From an uncultured Candidatus Saccharibacteria bacterium (GTDB taxonomy: Bacteria; Patescibacteriota; Saccharimonadia; Saccharimonadales; Saccharimonadaceae): a stretch of DNA of 10,573 bases. The stretch covers positions 1 through 10,573 of the forward strand of contig CALHIA010000103.1 in the NCBI GenBank assembly GCA_938030585.1, written 5' to 3'. How positions within the stretch are numbered: the first letter of the stretch is position 1; every line of letters starts with the position of its first letter. The position numbers and the translations under genes are program-made. The notes beneath the pieces were generated by a model. That model did no database searches. It saw only the letters and a program-made list of their open reading frames with translations, and had not been told where the DNA came from. Below are positions 6,193 through 10,573 of the stretch, in pieces.

Positions 6193-7386
6193 ATGAAAAC
6201 AGAGTGGAAACCACGAAAAATCAATCTTAGCACTTCAATTATCACTTCATTTATTTTCCTCGTTGTAGGTTTTTTTGTTGGCTCTAATTGGCAATTTATT
6301 CTTACAAATTTTTCTCCTTATATTGGCTTTCGTAAAAGCGAACAGGCTAATTGGGATTCTCTTAATGAAATTTACACTGAATTAAAATCTTTTTATGATG
6401 GTGAAGTTACCGAAGATAACGCCCTCACTGGAGCCAAGCGTGGTATTGCCGCTGCACTTGATGATCCCTACACTACTTATCTTACTGCCAAAGAAGGGAA
6501 TGAATTCTTATCCGATCTCAATGGTGAAATTAATGAAGCCGGAGTTGGCATGGAACTCACTTTTCGTAATAATCACACCGTGGTAGTACGCACACTTCCA
6601 GACAATCCTGCTCGTAAGGCAGGCATTAAACCAGGTGATCGTATCGTAAAAATTAATGACGAAAACGTAGATGGCAAAACCACCGAAGATGTTGCCAAAA
6701 AACTCCGCGGCAAAGCCGGAGACAAAGTCAAAGTTGAAATACTCCGTGGCACCGACACTCTGACTTTCGAAATGACTCGCGAAAAAATTAACAACGTCTC
6801 CGCCGATATTTCCTATAGTGATAAAACCGCTATCATCTCTGTTTACCGTTTCGCCGAAGATACTGGCTCCCTTGTACGTAAGCTCGCTGAACAAGCTAAA
6901 GCCAAACAGGTGGATAAAGTTATTCTTGACCTTCGAAATAATGGCGGTGGCTATGTCTCAGCGGCGGGTGAAATGCTCTCGCTCTGGCTTAATGGCGGCG
7001 ATAAATATATGATTGAAAAATCTATCCACAACGACGACAAAACCGACTACGTCCCTCGTGGCAAAAATCCTATTTTCAAGGACACCAAAACCATCGTTCT
7101 AATTAATCGATCCACTGCTTCCGCCTCTGAAATTGTCGCTGGTGCACTAAAAGATTATCAAAAAGCCACCATTGTCGGTATGACTTCTTTTGGAAAAGGT
7201 GTCATGCAAACCATGCTCAATCTCAGTGATGGCGGTAAACTCAAGGTCACTACCGCCCACTGGTATACACCGAATGGCTCTTCAATCAATAAGACCGGCA
7301 TTAAGCCAGACGTCGAAATTGATCGCACCGTCCAGGATATCACCGAAGACAAAGACCCTCAACTTGATAAAGCTAAAACGCTCTAG
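6193..7386 (+). CDS. S41-family C-terminal processing protease with PDZ domain, membrane anchored
   Basis: S41 (CtpA/Prc-type) proteases cut exported proteins using a Ser-Lys dyad; the PDZ domain binds the substrate C-terminus. The 397-residue protein has one N-terminal membrane segment (about 14-32) that places the rest outside, a PDZ domain (about 112-192, with the carboxylate-binding region near GVGMEL), and the protease core with DLRNNGGG (246-253). The predicted nucleophile is Ser310 in TASASE and the base is Lys335 in FGKG, 25 residues apart as in E. coli Prc (Ser452, Lys477). Length matches short bacterial CtpA proteins. It follows the CHAP hydrolase behind a terminator and has its own promoter. 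Related proteases elsewhere degrade peptidoglycan hydrolases, so control of the CHAP protein is a reasonable guess. No terminator is seen before the glutaredoxin gene. Confidence 0.95.
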   Translation: MKTEWKPRKINLSTSIITSFIFLVVGFFVGSNWQFILTNFSPYIGFRKSEQANWDSLNEIYTELKSFYDGEVTEDNALTGAKRGIAAALDDPYTTYLTAKEGNEFLSDLNGEINEAGVGMELTFRNNHTVVVRTLPDNPARKAGIKPGDRIVKINDENVDGKTTEDVAKKLRGKAGDKVKVEILRGTDTLTFEMTREKINNVSADISYSDKTAIISVYRFAEDTGSLVRKLAEQAKAKQVDKVILDLRNNGGGYVSAAGEMLSLWLNGGDKYMIEKSIHNDDKTDYVPRGKNPIFKDTKTIVLINRSTASASEIVAGALKDYQKATIVGMTSFGKGVMQTMLNLSDGGKLKVTTAHWYTPNGSSINKTGIKPDVEIDRTVQDITEDKDPQLDKAKTL

Positions 7387-7394
7387 TTTAATCC

Positions 7395-7423
7395 TTGTGA
7401 TTTTTCCTAAAATGTTTTAGAAT
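7395..7423 (+). promoter_or_regulatory. Promoter of the glutaredoxin-hydrolase unit
   Basis: TTGTGA (7395-7400, 4/6) and TAGAAT (7418-7423, 5/6) are 17 bases apart. TATAAT at 7426-7431 is an alternative -10 box. Either gives a short leader carrying the AAAGGA ribosome site at 7443-7448, four bases before the ATG. Confidence 0.5.
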
Positions 7424-7452
7424 AATATAATAATTAATTACGAAAGGATGTT

Positions 7453-7680
7453 ATGATCAAAGTCATTACGAGTCCTACTTGCGGCTACTGCCACGCTCTT
7501 ATTGATTGGTTAGAGCAAAAAAATCTTGAATACGTTGAACTTGATGCTAGTAATTTTCCAGGCATTTCTGCGGTTCCAATTACCATCATTACTGATGAAT
7601 CTGGCAAAAACCCGATTCAAGTTCTTGGTTTTGATCGTGAAGGGATTTTGAACGCGCTCGAAAAAATTAAAGCTGTTTAA
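7453..7680 (+). CDS. Small glutaredoxin-like thiol-disulfide oxidoreductase
   Basis: This 75-residue protein is a minimal thioredoxin-fold glutaredoxin/NrdH-type redoxin. It carries the dithiol active site CGYC (10-13) right after the first beta strand, the conserved cis-proline in AVP (Pro42) and the glutathione/redoxin-family tail QVLGFDREGI (56-65). It would reduce disulfides in the cytoplasm, for example in ribonucleotide reductase, but its electron donor cannot be read from sequence. The ATG is supported by AAAGGA four bases upstream. The alpha/beta hydrolase gene begins only 3 bases after its stop, so the two are co-transcribed. Confidence 0.92.
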   Translation: MIKVITSPTCGYCHALIDWLEQKNLEYVELDASNFPGISAVPITIITDESGKNPIQVLGFDREGILNALEKIKAV

Positions 7681-7683
7681 TTA

Positions 7684-8433
7684 ATGAAAAAATCCGACCA
7701 AAAACCACCCATTCTACTCGTCCATGGTTTTCGTGGCAATCATTTAGGTTTGGCTGAATTTCAAAAACTGCTCGAAGCTGAGGGGTACCAGGTTTTTAAT
7801 CCCGATATCCCACCAGCTTTCAATACCCAAAATGAGACTTTGCCAAATTTTACCGATTTTAATAAAGATGGCTACGCGGACTTTATCGCGAATTACATCC
7901 TCGACAAACACCTCGATCACCCAATTCTGATTGGCCATTCTATGGGGTCTATCCTCGCCGCCGCCACTGCCGAAAAATACAGCCACCTTATTCATAATAA
8001 GATTTTCTTCCTTAGCCCCATCGCTACACATCCCCCAAAATTTATTTTACCCCTAATTCCGCTAATTGCCTTGGTACCTAATAAATTTGTTAGCTATGTC
8101 TGTACGGAATTTCTCATTGCGGGCGCGTATCGTTCTAAAAAACGTCAGATTCTCGATCTCACCTACGCGTGTGCTCGTAAATTTACTTCTATTCGAGATG
8201 AAATGCGAGCCGCTGTTTTCTCTATGTCTTACTCGATTTCTGATTTTAATTTCGAAAAACAAGCCTACTTCATAGCTGGTAAAAAAGATCGCATGAATCC
8301 ATCCCGCAAGGTAAAAGAAATTGCCAAAAAATTCCACGCTGAGGTAGATTTTATACTTCAGGCCGGCCATCTCATTAATTACGAGACCCCAGAAAAAATC
8401 GCTGAACTAGTCTTACCAAAACTCAAAAATTAG
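7684..8433 (+). CDS. Cytoplasmic alpha/beta hydrolase of unknown substrate
   Basis: The 249-residue protein is a serine hydrolase of the alpha/beta fold. I see the oxyanion-hole segment LLVHGF (11-16), the nucleophile elbow GHSMG (84-88, Ser86), the likely acid Asp202 in GKKDRMNP, and His229 in AGHLINYE, in the correct order. A hydrophobic lid-like stretch (about 118-145) lies between the third and fourth elements. There is no signal peptide, so it acts in the cytoplasm. It could be a carboxylesterase, a monoacylglycerol-type lipase or a lactonase; the sequence does not decide. The ATG is 3 bases after the glutaredoxin stop, with no ribosome site of its own, which suggests translation by re-initiation. 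Confidence 0.88.
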   Translation: MKKSDQKPPILLVHGFRGNHLGLAEFQKLLEAEGYQVFNPDIPPAFNTQNETLPNFTDFNKDGYADFIANYILDKHLDHPILIGHSMGSILAAATAEKYSHLIHNKIFFLSPIATHPPKFILPLIPLIALVPNKFVSYVCTEFLIAGAYRSKKRQILDLTYACARKFTSIRDEMRAAVFSMSYSISDFNFEKQAYFIAGKKDRMNPSRKVKEIAKKFHAEVDFILQAGHLINYETPEKIAELVLPKLKN

Positions 8434-8457
8434 TTTTAAATAAAATATTTTTATCCC

Positions 8458-8481
8458 AGAGCTGTAGTGGTTCTTTTTTTT
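8458..8481 (+). terminator. Probable terminator after the hydrolase gene
   Basis: AGAGC (8458-8462) and GTTCT (8470-8474) form a 5-bp stem with one G-U pair and a 7-base loop, running straight into eight Ts. The stem is short but the T-run is strong and the position, 25 bases after the stop, is right. Confidence 0.55.
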
Positions 8482-8582
8482 GATTATTTTTCATTCCTCA
8501 TAACTTGCTTATGCTTAACTAATTTTTTCTTAAAATAACAGAGAAGAAAGTTCGTTTTTCCATCATTTTTACTCATTTTCAC

Positions 8583-8611
8583 TTGTTTTATTTTTCATTT
8601 CAGCCAATAAT
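8583..8611 (+). promoter_or_regulatory. Possible promoter of the cutinase-domain gene
   Basis: TTGTTT (8583-8588) and AATAAT (8606-8611, 5/6) are 17 bases apart, giving a start near 8618 and a leader of about 37 bases. The rest of the 221-base gap is very AT-rich and I see nothing else in it besides the terminator. The ribosome site AGAAAGGA (8643-8650) is four bases before the ATG. Confidence 0.4.
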
Positions 8612-8654
8612 CAAATTAGAACTTTTACCGAAAATACAAAATAGAAAGGAAATT

Positions 8655-10573
8655 ATGTCCTCATCCAGACAGTCTCATTTTGTTGTTTGTAAAAAACCCA
8701 AAATTAAACCTAAGATACCCCAAAAAACTCCGCGTTTTCTCTATTTTTCCAGTGCATTAGCTATTTGTGTGGCTAATCTTATACCGCTGGCCCCGGTCAA
8801 TTCAAAATCCGTAGAATGTAAAGACATTCAAGTCGTATTTGCACGTGGCTCTGGAGAAAAAGCACAGACCAATATTAACTACCAAAAATTTAAAGATAGC
8901 CTCGTTGGAGTGTTAAAAACAGCAAACAAAACCCATGATTTTTACGATCTAGGAGAATCAAACCGTTATGGTTACCAATATCCTGCAGTTAGTGTTGAAA
9001 GTTTAAAAGCTATCACCGACACATATTTTAACGCCGGTAAAAACGATTATTTCAATCATAGTGTCACTACAGGCATTAAAGAGATGCATGCCTTATATCG
9101 CGACATCACCAAGCGTTGCCCGAATACTAAATTTATACTGGGTGGTTATTCTCAGGGCGCTATCGTGATGAGTCATGCCATTCGCACACTTGATCCTGAA
9201 AAAATTATCTACCTATCAACTTTCGGCGATCCTAAATTACATCTTCCAGAAGGAGAAGGTAAGGACAAACCATGTTATCATGGCATACATTCCGATTATC
9301 GAATTAATGTCCCCGATTGTAACGTAGAGCATGGCATCCTGGGGGCGCAAAAACCTTATCCACCAAACGCCAAATTCTCCGGAAAAATTGGCACTTGGTG
9401 CAATTCCGGTGATTTTATGTGTGGTAGCTTCTTTGACCCACTAGGCCTTTCCGAAATCAATCTCGGAAAATTCCAGTTTATCCATCAAAACCTTATTTCA
9501 GGACATCTTGCCTATGCAGACCGCGATGCTTACGCCGAATCTGCACATATAGTTGGTCAAATTCTACATGGCGCAAAAAAACTCGCAAAACCTGGCACTC
9601 TAAATGTTGGTTATTCATCATATTTTATTAAGCAGCTCCGGGATCGTTTGGCTCATCCAAAAATCAATAGTATCGATCATGAATATATTGTCGCCATTAA
9701 TTTTAATAAAGCCAATCCAGCCGCTTTATCTTTGCAATACAAAAAACTAATTAGCAATATCAAAGCCAGAAAACATAGGCATGCACTTTTTCATATCTAT
9801 AAAGTAGATTTCGCTACCGACCATCATGGTTTTGCCAAATATCAAAAAATTACAGATTTTAATACCAACACCGACAATCTACTTCAGTTAGAGCAGCAAC
9901 TAAAACAATATTACGACGAGTCTAATACCTCCGTAAAAAACGCATCGATCATTGACCTCTACCAAGCAATCTATCAAATTTCGTCCGAACAAAAACTTCA
10001 ACACGACACCACTAAAGGTTTCATTCTCTCTACTCCAGCCGAAATCTATTTCGATTACGCTAGTGGAGAATATATACAAAAACTTAAATATCTTTTAGAG
10101 GCTAAACATCTTACACCGTTAATTATCAATGGCGATGGCGGCAGGCCAGAATACACCAGTTCAGTTTATAATTTTACCCTCGATATGCATGGTCACTATT
10201 TTAGCAATGCTGCCAGTGAAAAATTCATCGATGAAAAATTAGAGTTAGTGGAGAATCAGCCAAAGACTCGTGCTCAAAATGGCGATATTCCAACCTATAC
10301 TGTGACCTTCGACGGAAATAATTTCAGTATCACCAACACCTACACTGATCGACCACTTCGCCTACAACAAGATCCCGAGCGTTATGCAACTAAATTTGTC
10401 GAATTCGAAGATTTAAGGCCAAAAATCGTCGAGCTTGAATTTAAAGGCCGTAAATGGCGTGCTGAAATCACCCCGCTTCCGACTAAAATTTCTGACCCAA
10501 ATTATCAACATGAAACCAAACAGAAATTACTGGTTATTGACGGTGTGGCTCAAGGGTTCACTTCCAGCGACAA
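8655..10573 (+). CDS. Secreted cutinase-family serine esterase with a long C-terminal region (3' truncated by the window)
   Basis: Cutinases are secreted esterases that cut cutin, triglycerides or other lipid esters. I read 639 codons without a stop, running off the window end. A basic N-terminus precedes a signal segment (about 28-48) with cleavage near 50-54. The cutinase domain (about 55-305) shows VVFARGSGE (60-68), the nucleophile elbow GYSQG (164-168, Ser166), Asp253 in SGDFMC and His284 in SGHLAY. The two family disulfides are present: Cys55 with Cys155 (RCP) and Cys249 with Cys256. Cys207 and Cys222 sit in an insertion. Known cutinases are about 200-230 residues, so residues 306 onward are extra. 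Residues about 343-530 resemble a von Willebrand A fold with a lost metal site, and 540-639 look beta-rich; both readings are tentative. The start is set by AGAAAGGA four bases upstream. Confidence 0.9.
   Translation, partial: MSSSRQSHFVVCKKPKIKPKIPQKTPRFLYFSSALAICVANLIPLAPVNSKSVECKDIQVVFARGSGEKAQTNINYQKFKDSLVGVLKTANKTHDFYDLGESNRYGYQYPAVSVESLKAITDTYFNAGKNDYFNHSVTTGIKEMHALYRDITKRCPNTKFILGGYSQGAIVMSHAIRTLDPEKIIYLSTFGDPKLHLPEGEGKDKPCYHGIHSDYRINVPDCNVEHGILGAQKPYPPNAKFSGKIGTWCNSGDFMCGSFFDPLGLSEINLGKFQFIHQNLISGHLAYADRDAYAESAHIVGQILHGAKKLAKPGTLNVGYSSYFIKQLRDRLAHPKINSIDHEYIVAINFNKANPAALSLQYKKLISNIKARKHRHALFHIYKVDFATDHHGFAKYQKITDFNTNTDNLLQLEQQLKQYYDESNTSVKNASIIDLYQAIYQISSEQKLQHDTTKGFILSTPAEIYFDYASGEYIQKLKYLLEAKHLTPLIINGDGGRPEYTSSVYNFTLDMHGHYFSNAASEKFIDEKLELVENQPKTRAQNGDIPTYTVTFDGNNFSITNTYTDRPLRLQQDPERYATKFVEFEDLRPKIVELEFKGRKWRAEITPLPTKISDPNYQHETKQKLLVIDGVAQGFTSSD

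Noticed and set aside
6508..6894. 128-residue antisense frame in the S41 gene
   Set aside because: It lies entirely antisense to a well-supported gene and shows no motif or ribosome site.
7684..8433. Alpha/beta hydrolase as a secreted lipase paired with the cutinase
   Set aside because: It has no signal peptide and a terminator separates it from the cutinase gene.
1453..10573. UGA recoded as glycine or tryptophan, as in some CPR lineages
   Set aside because: No long gene contains in-frame TGA and an intact RF2 gene is present, so the standard bacterial code fits.

Overview
The window looks like a chromosomal segment of a Patescibacteria (CPR) bacterium, most likely Saccharibacteria (TM7). 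This is inferred from protein character and gene content: a compact prfB-ftsE-ftsX-peptidoglycan hydrolase-S41 protease block, leaderless-looking promoters, long-n-region signal peptides and a secreted cutinase. No search was possible. The genetic code appears standard: no long gene has an in-frame TGA, and the window encodes RF2, the factor that reads UGA. None of the seven genes whose ends are visible stops with TGA (four TAA, three TAG).

Layout. Positions 1-913 (minus) hold most of an EcoRI-family adenine DNA methyltransferase, cut by the window edge. A gene-free, AT-rich stretch (914-1316) follows, with two inverted repeats, an 11-bp copy of the tRNA 3' end and a likely tRNA terminator. 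A tRNA-Gln(CUG) gene (1317-1391, minus) has its own promoter, which lies back to back with that of prfB. The core block runs on the plus strand: prfB (1453-2541), ftsE (2595-3599, with a long repetitive C-terminal tail), ftsX (3608-4621), a four-copy degenerate repeat ending in a terminator, a secreted coiled-coil/CHAP hydrolase (4867-6102), a terminator, and a membrane-anchored S41 protease with a PDZ domain (6193-7386). Then come a two-gene unit of a 75-residue glutaredoxin and a cytoplasmic alpha/beta hydrolase (7453-8433), a terminator, and a large secreted cutinase-domain protein (8655 to the window end, 3' truncated).

How the genes fit together. FtsE (ATPase) and FtsX (permease) form the FtsEX complex, which in other bacteria activates a coiled-coil peptidoglycan hydrolase outside the membrane. 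The CHAP protein next door has the architecture of such a partner (PcsB type). The S41/PDZ protease beside it could trim or degrade the hydrolase, as Prc/CtpA proteases do elsewhere. The result would be a compact cell-wall cleavage module. The cutinase-domain protein stands apart and may act on esters or lipids of a host or of the environment.

The observations most worth following are: three genes with a -10 box exactly 6 nt from the ATG (prfB, ftsE, S41), predicting leaderless mRNAs; the FtsE tail with a DxDxDG loop and seven hexapeptide repeats; the cutinase protein with a long C-terminal region that may contain a degenerate vWA fold; the tandemly duplicated terminator region after ftsX; and the tRNA-end duplication beside the AT-rich methyltransferase gene. 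I did not find a clear-cut new multi-gene defence or mobile system.
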